Assembly: GCF_001955695.1 (NCBI RefSeq) | Contig: NZ_CP019236.1 | Location: forward strand, 186,001 to 250,000 | Length of the DNA: 64,000 nt | Direction of reading: 5' to 3' | Source of the DNA: Rhodoferax koreense | GTDB taxonomy: Bacteria; Pseudomonadota; Gammaproteobacteria; Burkholderiales; Burkholderiaceae_C | In this document: positions 46,074-54,441 of the stretch, piece by piece | Layout of the letters: each line of letters begins with the position of its first letter | How positions within the stretch are numbered: position 1 is the stretch's first letter | Program-made: the position numbers and the translations under genes | The notes under the pieces: model-generated | Databases searched by the model: none | Told to the model about the DNA's origin: nothing | The model's input: only the letters and a program-made list of their open reading frames with translations

Positions 46074-47112
46074 GGCTTTGTTGCGCAAATTGACGATCAG
46101 CCGCAATAACCCCTACCCCAGACGCACTCATGCCACGGCGACCGTGGCGGGAGTGCACAGTTGGGTGAAGCGGTTGAGCAGCGCCGCGCGCACATGCAGC
46201 TCCACGACCTGACGCGCGAAGCTGCGGGCCATCACCCGCTCGCCCAGGCGCTTGAAGCAGTGCATCTTGGTCTCCACCAGGCTACGCCGGTGGTAGCCGC
46301 TCCAGCACTTCCAGATCGTGCGGCCCAGGCGCTTGCATGCCGCTACGGCCGCGTTGCGCACTTGCGCCCCCACCCCCGCGCCCTTCCAGACTTGCGCGTT
46401 CTTGCGCGGCGGGATCACCGCCATCGCGCCCCGCTCGGCAATCGCGGCATGGCAGCCCTTGGTGTCGTAGGCGCCGTCAGCGCTCACGTTGGCCAGCGCT
46501 TCGTCCGCAGGAATCTGCTTGAGCAGCTCGGCCAGCATGGGCGCATCGCCCACAGTGTTGTCCGTCACCTCGATGGCCCGGATCTCCAGCGTCTGCTCGT
46601 CGATGCCCAGGTGAACCTTGCGCCACTGCCGCCTGTACTCGGCACCGTGCTTCTTGCGCTTCCATTCTCCTTCGCCGACGAACTTGATGCCGGTGCTATC
46701 CACCAGCAGGTTCAACGGCGCGCTGCTGGGCCGGTAGCTCAGCTGCACTTGCAGCCGGGCCTGTCGCCGACACACGGTGCTGAAGTCAGGCACCGGCCAG
46801 TCGAGTTGGGCGAGTTGCAGCAGGCTTTGCACCAGGCCCAGGCTTTGCCGCAGCGGCAGACCAAACAGGCATTTGACGCTCAGGCAGAACTGGATCGCTG
46901 CGTCCGAGAAGATCGGCTGGCAACCTCGTTTGCCGGTGGGCTCGGCCAGCCATCGCATGTCCCGATCCAGCCACACCGTCAGCGAGCCCCGCGCCTTCAG
47001 TGCAGTGTTGTAGCTCGCCCAGTTCGTCGTCTTGTACTTGCCCTGCTTCGGCTTGTCTTGCTCCATCAGCTCAGCCTACCAGCGCGGGGCGGGCGCTTGG
47101 TGCAACAAAGCC
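46074..47112 (-). mobile_element. IS5-family, IS903-group insertion sequence (1039 bp)
   Basis: Ends are GGCTTTGTTGCGCAAA (46074) and, inverted, GGCTTTGTTGCACCAA (at 47112). The terminal GGCTTTGTTG is that of the IS903 group, and the perfect 9-bp duplication GGTCGTACT on both sides is the length typical of that group. One transposase gene fills it. Intact ends, gene and duplication suggest a fairly recent, single insertion. Confidence 0.93.
46128..47066 (-). CDS. IS5-family transposase
   Basis: The 312-residue transposase is full length. It has the DDE motif as LLVDSTGIKFVG (first Asp), VSADGAYDTKGC (second Asp) and RRSLVETKMHCFKRLGERV (Glu with the downstream Lys/Arg). The N-terminal TNWASYNTALKARGSLTVWLD is characteristic of the IS903/IS1405-like branch. 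No frameshift is seen, so it should be active. Confidence 0.95.
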   Translation of the reverse strand: MEQDKPKQGKYKTTNWASYNTALKARGSLTVWLDRDMRWLAEPTGKRGCQPIFSDAAIQFCLSVKCLFGLPLRQSLGLVQSLLQLAQLDWPVPDFSTVCRRQARLQVQLSYRPSSAPLNLLVDSTGIKFVGEGEWKRKKHGAEYRRQWRKVHLGIDEQTLEIRAIEVTDNTVGDAPMLAELLKQIPADEALANVSADGAYDTKGCHAAIAERGAMAVIPPRKNAQVWKGAGVGAQVRNAAVAACKRLGRTIWKCWSGYHRRSLVETKMHCFKRLGERVMARSFARQVVELHVRAALLNRFTQLCTPATVAVA

Positions 47113-47121
47113 GGTCGTACT
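47113..47121 (+). repeat. 9-bp target site duplication, right copy
   Basis: GGTCGTACT, identical to 46065-46073, directly follows the right terminal repeat of the IS. Confidence 0.9.
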
Positions 47122-47205
47122 TGAAATGAGCTGGAACGGAATGACAGTTGACTCTCCCACAAGGACAAGGTTTAGAGTTTGAATTTCCAAAATCAAGGAG
47201 TTTCC

Positions 47206-47364
47206 ATGATCGAATTCGAAGTCAAGAACATGAGCTGCGGCCACTGTGTCGGCAACGTAACCAAAACCGTCAAACAGATCGACCCTGGTGCATTGGTTGA
47301 GGTCGACTTACCCACCAAAAAGGTCAGCGTTCAGTCCGCAGCAGATCGCACCACGTTTGCGTAG
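47206..47364 (+). pseudogene. copZ: CopZ-like HMA copper chaperone truncated by an amber codon
   Basis: The frame starts MIEFEVKNMSCGHCVGNVTKTVKQIDPGALVEVDL, a heavy-metal-associated domain with the MxCxxC copper site (residues 9-14), behind AAGGAGTTTCC. It stops at a TAG (47362-47364) after TTFA, at residue 52. The same frame continues ALTEAGYP, the normal last helix of such 65-residue domains, so a CAG or similar codon seems to have become TAG. After GYP the similarity fades. The metal site survives, but the fold lacks its last elements. Confidence 0.75.
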
Positions 47365-47418
47365 GCGCTGACAGAAGCGGGTTATCCGACAATCTGGGCA
47401 CATTTTCGGATCGCTGAC

Positions 47419-48702
47419 TCAGCGCATGTTTCCAGTGTGCCCCAGGGAGTACCGGCCGGGTTGAGGCCAGACTGTCAGTCCATGTGGCTCTTTGCCCACG
47501 TTCACCTTGTCGACCGAACCGGTGGAGGTCTGAAATCGGTACACCACGTTGTCGTAACGGCCCGATAGCCAAAGGTATTTTCCGTCTGCGCTCACATTGC
47601 CCATGTCGGGACTCCCACCGCCAGGCACCTTCCAAGTCGCCAGCACTTCGCGCTTGGCAAAGTCGACGACCGACACACTGCCTTTGCCACCTGGCTTTCC
47701 ACGAATTCGGTTGGTGCCTCGGTTGGCAACATAGAGGTGCTTGCCATCGCGACTGGGATAAAGGCCGTGTGCACCGACCCCCGTGGTGATGAACCCGACC
47801 TGTCGAAATGAATCGAAGTCAACCACGTGCAGACCGCCAGCCACCATGTCGGCAACAAAGAGGGTCTTTCCATCTGGCGAGACTCGAATATCTTGTGGCA
47901 TGCCTTGTGCCGTGCTGATCTTCAGCGTGGGGTTCTCAGGGTCAGGGATCTGCATGAATGTTTTGCCCGAATCGGTCAACAAGGCAAGCACCTGCGGGCG
48001 GTCGAAGTAAGCACTGAGTTTGAGGGTCTGTACGACCTTGCGTTTACCGATGTCGATCTTTGTGATGGCACCACCGAACTCGCAAGTGAACACCGCCTGG
48101 TCGCCCTCTGCAGAGAAGTCGGCGTGGTTGATGCCTTCGCACAGCGGGGTTTCAATTGAGAAAGCCAGCTTCATCGTGAGAGGATCCCGAAAGTCGAGCC
48201 GCTTGAAGGCTTCGGCCACCACGATGGCATAGCGGCCGTCTATCGTCCAGTAGAGGTTGTAGGGATCATCGACCGGAATTGATGTTCCGGTTTTTCCTGT
48301 GCGGGGGTTGATGGGTGTCAAGCTTCCGTCGGATCGACCTTCAGCATTATTGGCAACCCAAAGTGTCTGGAGATCCCATGAAGGCACGATGTGCTGTGGA
48401 TCCACGCCTACTTTCAACGTGTCCACTACCTTCAGCGTGGTGGGGTCAATCACTGAGACAGTGCCAGCAGAGCGGTTTGGGACATAAATTCGGTTCAGAG
48501 CGCCATTGACGGCAGGAGAGAGTCGCCCCGCAGTGGTCTCACTGTAGACGTTAGGACGATCTTTCGTCGCAGGCAAGGCTCGACTTTCAGGCACGCCTTC
48601 TTTGGTAGTTTGTGCGTAACCGGTCGCCACGGATACGGCAGAGAGTACGGAAAGAGCGACGGCTGGTAGTGCCGATGAGTTGAGGTATTTCATCGTATGC
48701 AT
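47419..48702 (-). CDS. secreted YVTN beta-propeller protein
   Basis: The 427-residue protein has a signal peptide ending near GYAQ (about residue 31) and repeated YVTN/YncE-type blades: NRIYVPNRSAGTVSVIDPTTLKVVDTLKVG, TLWVANNAEG, KTLFVADMVAGGLHVVDFDS, KHLYVANRGTNRI and GKYLWLSGRYDNVVYRF. Such propellers are periplasmic and scaffold or bind cofactors; none has a settled role in copper resistance. It is last in the minus-strand unit, 29 bp behind the creatininase-like gene. The start may be the ATG at 48702 or 48693. Confidence 0.82.
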   Translation of the reverse strand: MHTMKYLNSSALPAVALSVLSAVSVATGYAQTTKEGVPESRALPATKDRPNVYSETTAGRLSPAVNGALNRIYVPNRSAGTVSVIDPTTLKVVDTLKVGVDPQHIVPSWDLQTLWVANNAEGRSDGSLTPINPRTGKTGTSIPVDDPYNLYWTIDGRYAIVVAEAFKRLDFRDPLTMKLAFSIETPLCEGINHADFSAEGDQAVFTCEFGGAITKIDIGKRKVVQTLKLSAYFDRPQVLALLTDSGKTFMQIPDPENPTLKISTAQGMPQDIRVSPDGKTLFVADMVAGGLHVVDFDSFRQVGFITTGVGAHGLYPSRDGKHLYVANRGTNRIRGKPGGKGSVSVVDFAKREVLATWKVPGGGSPDMGNVSADGKYLWLSGRYDNVVYRFQTSTGSVDKVNVGKEPHGLTVWPQPGRYSLGHTGNMR

Positions 48703-48731
48703 GAATTTCAATGGATGATCAAGCGAATGAT

Positions 48732-49571
48732 TTAGCGTCGTCGATCGACGGCTTCCTGAATGGCCCTGACGCTCGACTCAATGATCAGCTCAGTGCCAAT
48801 TTTTCCGATCACCGCACTCGATGCCTTGGGGTCTCCTGAGATTCCGGTGACAGACTCAGGAGTCGAGAAGCCGCTAAGCTTGTCCATCCTGACAAGATTC
48901 GGATCGACGGCGAGCATCAGCGATGTGTCCGCGAGCCCAGCATGTGCCCCAATTTGAGCGCTTGTAAAACCCTTGGCACGCAACGCCTGCGAGAAGCCGT
49001 TGTCTGCTGCCCGGTAGTAGTCCGCCACGTAGTGGGCGCGGGTCTTCGAGCCAGTCCATTCGCGGTTTAAGCGGTCTGCTGTCTGTTGCAGCAGACTCTG
49101 ATAGCCGCCATGGTCCCCAACGAACACGACATCCAGAAACCCATGTTGCTTTAGGCTGCGGGCAGCGCCGGAAAGCACGGCCGTGAAGGCATCCGCTGGT
49201 ATCGAGATCGTGCCTGTGAACCTCATGTGTCCGGAATGCGAACCAATGATGCCTTCCGGCACATAAGCGACAACGGGAGCAACCAAGGTGTTACCGAGTT
49301 TTTCCGCGATCTGACCCGCCAGAACGTGCACCCTGACGTTGTGCTTGCCAAGCGCCATGTGAGGGCCGCTCTGCTCGGTGCCACCGACCGGGACAATGAC
49401 AGTGGTCGCACCGGATCGAACGGCATCCCGGGCTTCGGTCCACGTCATGTCGTCCAGGTAGACCTGGTTGGGGGCCGCATGCACCCCTGACGTCATGGCT
49501 CCGATGACCACGGTAGAGATGAGCCAGCGTCGAAACCAGGCAAAACGCCAGTGATCTTTAAGGAGCGTCAT
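48732..49571 (-). CDS. secreted creatininase-family protein
   Basis: The 279-residue protein has a signal peptide ([16 protein letters not shown], cleavage near residue 33) and a creatininase fold: [32 protein letters not shown] and [16 protein letters not shown]. In classic creatininases the first metal motif is EQHG-HLPLGTD; here the His after EQ is Ser and the Asp is replaced (KHN), so the metal site and reaction may differ. Its ATG overlaps the P-type ATPase stop (ATGA), so it is tied to copper export. Role unknown. Confidence 0.85.
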   Translation of the reverse strand: MTLLKDHWRFAWFRRWLISTVVIGAMTSGVHAAPNQVYLDDMTWTEARDAVRSGATTVIVPVGGTEQSGPHMALGKHNVRVHVLAGQIAEKLGNTLVAPVVAYVPEGIIGSHSGHMRFTGTISIPADAFTAVLSGAARSLKQHGFLDVVFVGDHGGYQSLLQQTADRLNREWTGSKTRAHYVADYYRAADNGFSQALRAKGFTSAQIGAHAGLADTSLMLAVDPNLVRMDKLSGFSTPESVTGISGDPKASSAVIGKIGTELIIESSVRAIQEAVDRRR

Positions 49572-51949
49572 TTAGTGCGGCGCAAGCGCAAGGCGTTGGT
49601 GATCACGGAGGCGGAACTCAGGCTCATGGCCAAAGCCGCGATCATGGGGGACAGAAGCCAGCCGGTGAAGGGATAAAGCAGACCTGCGGCCAAGGGTATC
49701 CCCAACGCGTTGTAAAAAAACGCGAAGCCCAAGTTCTGCTTCATGTTCGCGACGGTTGATTCCGACAAGTCGCGGGCGGTGGCGATACCGCGAAGGTCTC
49801 CCTTCACCAGTGTCACCTGCGCGCTGTTCATGGCGACATCGGTGCCGGTACCCATGGCGATACCCACATCCGCCTTCGCCAACGCCGGGGCATCGTTGAT
49901 GCCATCACCTGCCATGGCCACAATGCGTCCCTGGGCCTGCAGGCTTCGCACCAGTTCTAGTTTGTCAGCCGGCTTGACCTCGCCGTGAACCTCGTCAATA
50001 CCAAGTGTTTGCCCCACTGCCCGGGCCGTCGTGACGCCATCGCCAGTGGCCATGACAATCTGAATACCCGCAGCACGCAACGCCTGGAGCGCCTCTTGGG
50101 TACTCGCTTTAATCGGATCGGACACGGCGAGCAAACCCGTGAACTTTCCGTCTGCGGCAAGCAGCATGACGCTGGCCCCCTCGACACGCAATGCTTCAGC
50201 GCTCGCCGTCACGCTGGGATCGATGACAACACCCTCCTGAGACATCAGCGCTGTGTTCCCAAGCAGCAAGGTGCGCGATTCAACGAGGCCGCGTACCCCG
50301 ATGCCGGTGATCGAATCGAAGGCGTCAACTTTTGCAAGCGTCAAACCCTGCTGATGTGCAGCGCTGACAATCGCCTGAGCCAAGGGGTGTTCACTCCCTT
50401 GGTCCATACTGGCAGCCAGCCTTAAAACCTCTTGCTCGGTGATGCCTTCTGCGGGAACGGCTCTGTTGAACGTTGGCCTTCCTTCGGTCAAAGTCCCTGT
50501 CTTATCCACGATCAAAACATCGACCTTGCGCAAATTTTCGATGGCTGCAGCATCCCGAAACAAAACACCTTGCGTTGCCCCCCTTCCTGTGGCCACCATG
50601 ATGGACATCGGTGTGGCCAGACCCAGTGCGCAAGGGCAGGCAATGATGAGCACGGAAACCGCGTTGATGAGGCCGTAAACCCAACTTGGCTGTGGTCCAA
50701 GCCAACCCCAAAGTACCAAGGTTAGCAATGCCGCTACGACAACGGCCATGACAAAGTAGCCCGCGACGTGATCCGCCATGCGTTGCATCGGCGCCCTGGA
50801 TCGCTGGGCTTGCGCAACCAATTGGACGATTTGAGAAAGAACACTGGATGCCCCTACGTGCTCAGCCCGCATGACGAGTGCCCCCGACGTGTTCAGGGTT
50901 GCACCGATGAGTTTGTCTCCCGGCCGTTTTGTCACAGGCAAGGGTTCGCCGGTGAGCATGGATTCGTCGACGGCGCTGCTACCTTCGATCACCACTCCAT
51001 CCACGGGCACTTTTTCGCCAGGCCGTACCCTGAGCAGGTCGGCCTCGTGAACATGCGTCAAAGGCACATCTTCTTCGGTGCCGTCCGCCGCAATGCGCCG
51101 GGCGGTTTTAGGTGCCAGGCCTAGCAAGGATTTGATCGCCGCTGACGTCTGTGAACGTGCCTTGAGTTCAAGAAGTTGCCCCAGCAGCGTCAAGGAAATG
51201 ATCACGGCCGCGGCTTCGAAGTAGACCGCCACCCGCCCCATGGACACAAAACTGGTCGGAAATACCGAAGGTTTGACCGTGGCAATGACGCTATAGATGA
51301 ACGCGGCGGAGGTGCCTAGACTGATCAAGGTCCACATGTTGGGACTGCGATTGACCACCGACTCCCAACCTCGCAAAAAAAATGGCCAACCCGCCCATAG
51401 AACGATTGGAAGAGAAAGACAAAGCTCCACCCAGCTTTGTGTTGCCATTTCCAGAAATCCAAGCTGATGTCCGAACATGGCCAAAACCGTCACAACAACC
51501 GTGAGGGGAAGGGTCCACCAAAACCGTCTTGTAAAGTCTTTCAGTTCTGGATTTTCGTCATCATCAAGCGCCGGCATTTCCGGCTCCAGTGCCATCCCGC
51601 ACTTGGGGCAATTGCCGGGATGGTCCTGGCGAATCTCTGGATGCATAGGGCAGGTGTAGACCTTGCCAGTCTGCTCGACCTGGGCCACTGGCGGCCTGGC
51701 CGTGGTCGAGGACGATTTCAAGTAGCGCTCAGGCTCTGAAACAAACTTGGTTTGGCACCGGGTGCTACAGAAAAAATAGCTTAGCCCTCCATGTTCGAGC
51801 TGATGCGGCGACTGCTCCGTCACTGCCATGCCGCACACCGGATCCTTCAAGGTCGGCGTGTCAACAGTGGTGGGTTCCGCTTTAACGGGAATCGCTCCGC
51901 CCCGTGTCTTCGAGGGGCCGCTGCTGTGCTCATGGTGTGGATGGTCCAT
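49568..51949 (-). CDS. copA: Cu(I)-exporting P1B-type ATPase
   Basis: The 793-residue pump has an N-terminal YHS-type domain ([21 protein letters not shown]; residues 35-75), a heavy-metal-binding [24 protein letters not shown] (about 98-125), then eight helices with the copper motif [13 protein letters not shown], the phosphorylation site [19 protein letters not shown] and [10 protein letters not shown]. There is no MxCxxC HMA domain; the YHS/HMBD head is typical of CopF- and SilP-like ATPases in resistance clusters. It moves Cu(I)/Ag(I) from the cytoplasm to the periplasm. It is coupled to the creatininase-like gene. Confidence 0.95.
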   Translation of the reverse strand: MDHPHHEHSSGPSKTRGGAIPVKAEPTTVDTPTLKDPVCGMAVTEQSPHQLEHGGLSYFFCSTRCQTKFVSEPERYLKSSSTTARPPVAQVEQTGKVYTCPMHPEIRQDHPGNCPKCGMALEPEMPALDDDENPELKDFTRRFWWTLPLTVVVTVLAMFGHQLGFLEMATQSWVELCLSLPIVLWAGWPFFLRGWESVVNRSPNMWTLISLGTSAAFIYSVIATVKPSVFPTSFVSMGRVAVYFEAAAVIISLTLLGQLLELKARSQTSAAIKSLLGLAPKTARRIAADGTEEDVPLTHVHEADLLRVRPGEKVPVDGVVIEGSSAVDESMLTGEPLPVTKRPGDKLIGATLNTSGALVMRAEHVGASSVLSQIVQLVAQAQRSRAPMQRMADHVAGYFVMAVVVAALLTLVLWGWLGPQPSWVYGLINAVSVLIIACPCALGLATPMSIMVATGRGATQGVLFRDAAAIENLRKVDVLIVDKTGTLTEGRPTFNRAVPAEGITEQEVLRLAASMDQGSEHPLAQAIVSAAHQQGLTLAKVDAFDSITGIGVRGLVESRTLLLGNTALMSQEGVVIDPSVTASAEALRVEGASVMLLAADGKFTGLLAVSDPIKASTQEALQALRAAGIQIVMATGDGVTTARAVGQTLGIDEVHGEVKPADKLELVRSLQAQGRIVAMAGDGINDAPALAKADVGIAMGTGTDVAMNSAQVTLVKGDLRGIATARDLSESTVANMKQNLGFAFFYNALGIPLAAGLLYPFTGWLLSPMIAALAMSLSSASVITNALRLRRTK

Positions 51950-51969
51950 ATCGCCCTTGGAGTTGGAAA

Positions 51970-52003
51970 AGACAAAAGCGACCTGCCTTAAAGGGCAAGT
52001 CGC
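51970..52003 (-). terminator. Rho-independent terminator on the minus strand
   Basis: On the minus strand GCGACTTGCC pairs with GGCAGGTCGC (one mismatch), followed by TTTTGTCTTTT. It lies between the CusF-like gene (upstream) and the ATPase gene (downstream), so it would cut or attenuate transcription inside the copper block. Confidence 0.75.
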
Positions 52004-52057
52004 TGCCGCATTTGGAGCAGCTCGGACTACAACCCGTCCACAGCCTACGCCGATGCT

Positions 52058-52396
52058 TTACTTTGCAGGAGCGATCTCGGTCACCACGATCGCGCCACCG
52101 GCCTTTTCAGCCTTGAACTTGACCTTGTCGCCTGCCTTGACCTTGTCGAGCATGGCCGGGTCCTTCACCTGGAACACCATCGTCATACCAGGCATGTCCA
52201 GGTTCTTGATGTCGCCGTGCTTGATGGTGATCTTCTTGGCTTCCATGTCGACCTTGCGAATTTCGCCATCGACCATGTCACCTGCGGCGGCGCCTTCGGC
52301 CATCACCATTGGTGTCCCCGCGGGCGTGGCGGCAAATGCTGGGACTGCGGCAACCAGAGCTGCAGCAAGGATCATCAACGTGTTGAGCTTTTTCAT
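52058..52396 (-). CDS. cusF: CusF-like periplasmic copper chaperone
   Basis: The 112-residue protein has a signal peptide (MKKLNTLMILAAALVAAVPAFA) and a CusF OB-fold: GEIRKVDMEAKKITIKHGDIKNLDMPGMTMVFQVKD. The His of IKHGDI and Mets of LDMPGMTM match the Cu(I)/Ag(I) site (His, two Met, cation-pi aromatic; here the Trp position is less clear). It carries Cu(I) to CusB or away from the ATPase exit. A second, fused CusF copy lies at the end of CusB. Confidence 0.92.
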   Translation of the reverse strand: MKKLNTLMILAAALVAAVPAFAATPAGTPMVMAEGAAAGDMVDGEIRKVDMEAKKITIKHGDIKNLDMPGMTMVFQVKDPAMLDKVKAGDKVKFKAEKAGGAIVVTEIAPAK

Positions 52397-52494
52397 AATG
52401 ACTTGTCCTTAAAAATTGTCACTTGACGAAATTGTCAGAAGCAAAGGTGGCACCTCGTCTGCTGGTGGTAAACGCAGGTGCTGAGGTTCGCGAC

Positions 52495-52965
52495 CTACTT
52501 CTTGGAGACGTTGACCAGCCCCTTCATGCCGGCGTCGTAGTGGCCAGGCTGCAAGCAGGCGAAATCAACTTTGCCGGACTTGGTGAATTGCCAAATGATC
52601 TCCCCAGTCTTGCCCGGAGCCACGGTGACCATATTGGCGTCCGCATGTTCCATCTCAGGGTTTTTCTTCATGACCTCGTAATGGTCCTGCAAGTCTTTCT
52701 CTGTCCCCAGCACCATCTCGTGCTTGACCTTGCCGGAGTTCTTGGCGACGAACTTGATGGTCTCGCCTTGCTTCACGTCGATGAGGGATGAGTGAAACTT
52801 CATGTCGTCGGTCATGTCGACGTTCACGGTACGGGTCACTTTGGATGCGACGCCGGGTTTACCGATGGCATCATCGCCGTGGCCGCCTGCGTGGTTGCCC
52901 GAGGCCATGGCGCTCATCCCCAAAAGGATGGCTGGGACTGCGATGAGGAGGTGAATTGCTTTCAT
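52495..52965 (-). CDS. periplasmic cupredoxin-family protein
   Basis: The 156-residue protein has a signal peptide (cleavage near AMA-S, residue 22), a His-rich head (GNHAGGHGDD) and a plastocyanin/azurin-like fold: IKFVAKNSGKVKHEMVLGT (first copper His) and VDFACLQPGHYDAGMKGLVNV, with Cys, His and Met of a type 1 site. Relatives (CopI-like) occur in proteobacterial copper clusters. It probably buffers or transfers copper and may donate electrons to the multicopper oxidase next to it. Confidence 0.9.
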   Translation of the reverse strand: MKAIHLLIAVPAILLGMSAMASGNHAGGHGDDAIGKPGVASKVTRTVNVDMTDDMKFHSSLIDVKQGETIKFVAKNSGKVKHEMVLGTEKDLQDHYEVMKKNPEMEHADANMVTVAPGKTGEIIWQFTKSGKVDFACLQPGHYDAGMKGLVNVSKK

Positions 52966-53000
52966 AAAAATAACCTTTCTGTGGGTGTAAAAAAACTGAC

Positions 53001-54413
53001 TCAGTGCTTCATGTTGCCCATGGGCTTGCGTACCTGGACTTCAACTTCTTTGGCCGGCATGTTCTGTACCGGCATGGACTTACCTCCTTCCGCGGCAAAG
53101 CGGGCAGGGTTTGGCAGGGCCCCCGTCCATTCGTAGGCGACCTCTCCGGGTCGGTGCTTGTACCAACCAGGATCCTTGTAATCACCGGCTTTCTGGTCCT
53201 TGCGAACCTTGACCACGGAAAACATGCCGCCCATTTCAACGGAACCGAAGGGGCCGGTCCCGGTCATCATGGGCGCGGTGTTGTCAGGCAGTGGCATCTC
53301 CATCTCCGCCATGTCGGCCATGCCACGCTCACCCATCACCATGTAGTCGGGGATCACATTGGTGATGTCGCGTGCAACCTTTCGGTGGTCCACGCCGATC
53401 ATGGTCGGCACTTCATGGCCCATCGCATTCATGGTGTGGTGGCTCTTGTGGCAGTGGAACGCCCAGTCGCCTTCTTCGTCAGCCAGGAACTCGATCTGCC
53501 GCATTTGCCCGACTGCCACGTCGGTAGTGACCTCGTACCAGCGTGTCGATTTTGGTGTCGGCCCGCCATCGGTACCGGTCACAAGGAACTCGTGACCGTG
53601 CAGATGGATCGGGTGGTTCGTCATCGTCAAGTTGCCAATACGGATGCGTACCTTGTCGTTCTTGCGGACGACCAGCGGATCGATGCCCGGGAACACGCGG
53701 CTGTTCCAGCTCCACAGGTTGAAGTCGAGCATGGTCATGATCTTGGGCGTATAGGCACCCGGATCAATGTCATAGGCGTTCAGCAAGAACACGAAATCGC
53801 GGTTGACCTCGTCGATTAGTGGATGTTTGGCCTTTGGATGCGTGATCCAGAAACCCATCATGCCCATCGCCATCTGCGTCATCTCGTCGGCATGCGGGTG
53901 GTACATGAAAGTGCCTGGGCGACGGGCTACGAATTCGTAGACGAAGGTTTTGCCTGATGGAATCGCCGGTTGGTTCAAACCGGAGACACCGTCCATGCCA
54001 TTGGGAAGCCGTTGGCCGTGCCAGTGAACGCTGGTGTGTTCGGGCAACTTGTTGGTCACGAAGATGCGCACCCGGTCGCCTTCGACCACTTCGATGGTCG
54101 GTCCAGGAGACTGGCCGTTGTAGCCCCAAAGATGGGCCTTGAAACCCGGCGCCATCTCACGCACCACAGGTTCGGCCACTAGGTGGAACTCCTTGACACC
54201 GTTGTTCATCCGCCAAGGCAGCGTCCATCCGTTGAGCGTGACCACTGGGTTGTAGGGTCGTCCCGTGTTGGGAACCAAGGGATCCATGGTGTCGGGCTTT
54301 GTCTGCAACACCGGCTCGGGCAGAGCCGCCATCGCCACTCGGCTGACGGAAGCTGCAGCTACCGCCGTAGTGATTGCGCCGGCGCCGGTCAGGAAATTTC
54401 TTCTGTTCGTCAT
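53001..54413 (-). CDS. multicopper oxidase (CopA/CueO-like), Tat-exported
   Basis: The 470-residue protein begins MTNRRNFLTGAGAITTAVAAA, a twin-arginine-type signal. Copper motifs are HWHGQRLPNGMDG, MYHPHADEM, HPIHLHGHEF and HCHKSHHTMNAM; together they supply the type 2/3 cluster and a type 1 site with an axial Met. A Met-rich segment (MADMAEMEMPLPDNTAPMM) near residue 375 could bind Cu(I). It would oxidise Cu(I) to the less toxic Cu(II) in the periplasm. It sits between the TolC-like and cupredoxin genes, in the same direction. Confidence 0.93.
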   Translation of the reverse strand: MTNRRNFLTGAGAITTAVAAASVSRVAMAALPEPVLQTKPDTMDPLVPNTGRPYNPVVTLNGWTLPWRMNNGVKEFHLVAEPVVREMAPGFKAHLWGYNGQSPGPTIEVVEGDRVRIFVTNKLPEHTSVHWHGQRLPNGMDGVSGLNQPAIPSGKTFVYEFVARRPGTFMYHPHADEMTQMAMGMMGFWITHPKAKHPLIDEVNRDFVFLLNAYDIDPGAYTPKIMTMLDFNLWSWNSRVFPGIDPLVVRKNDKVRIRIGNLTMTNHPIHLHGHEFLVTGTDGGPTPKSTRWYEVTTDVAVGQMRQIEFLADEEGDWAFHCHKSHHTMNAMGHEVPTMIGVDHRKVARDITNVIPDYMVMGERGMADMAEMEMPLPDNTAPMMTGTGPFGSVEMGGMFSVVKVRKDQKAGDYKDPGWYKHRPGEVAYEWTGALPNPARFAAEGGKSMPVQNMPAKEVEVQVRKPMGNMKH

Positions 54414-54441
54414 ATGTTTTCCGTATTTGATTGAGGTCGGC

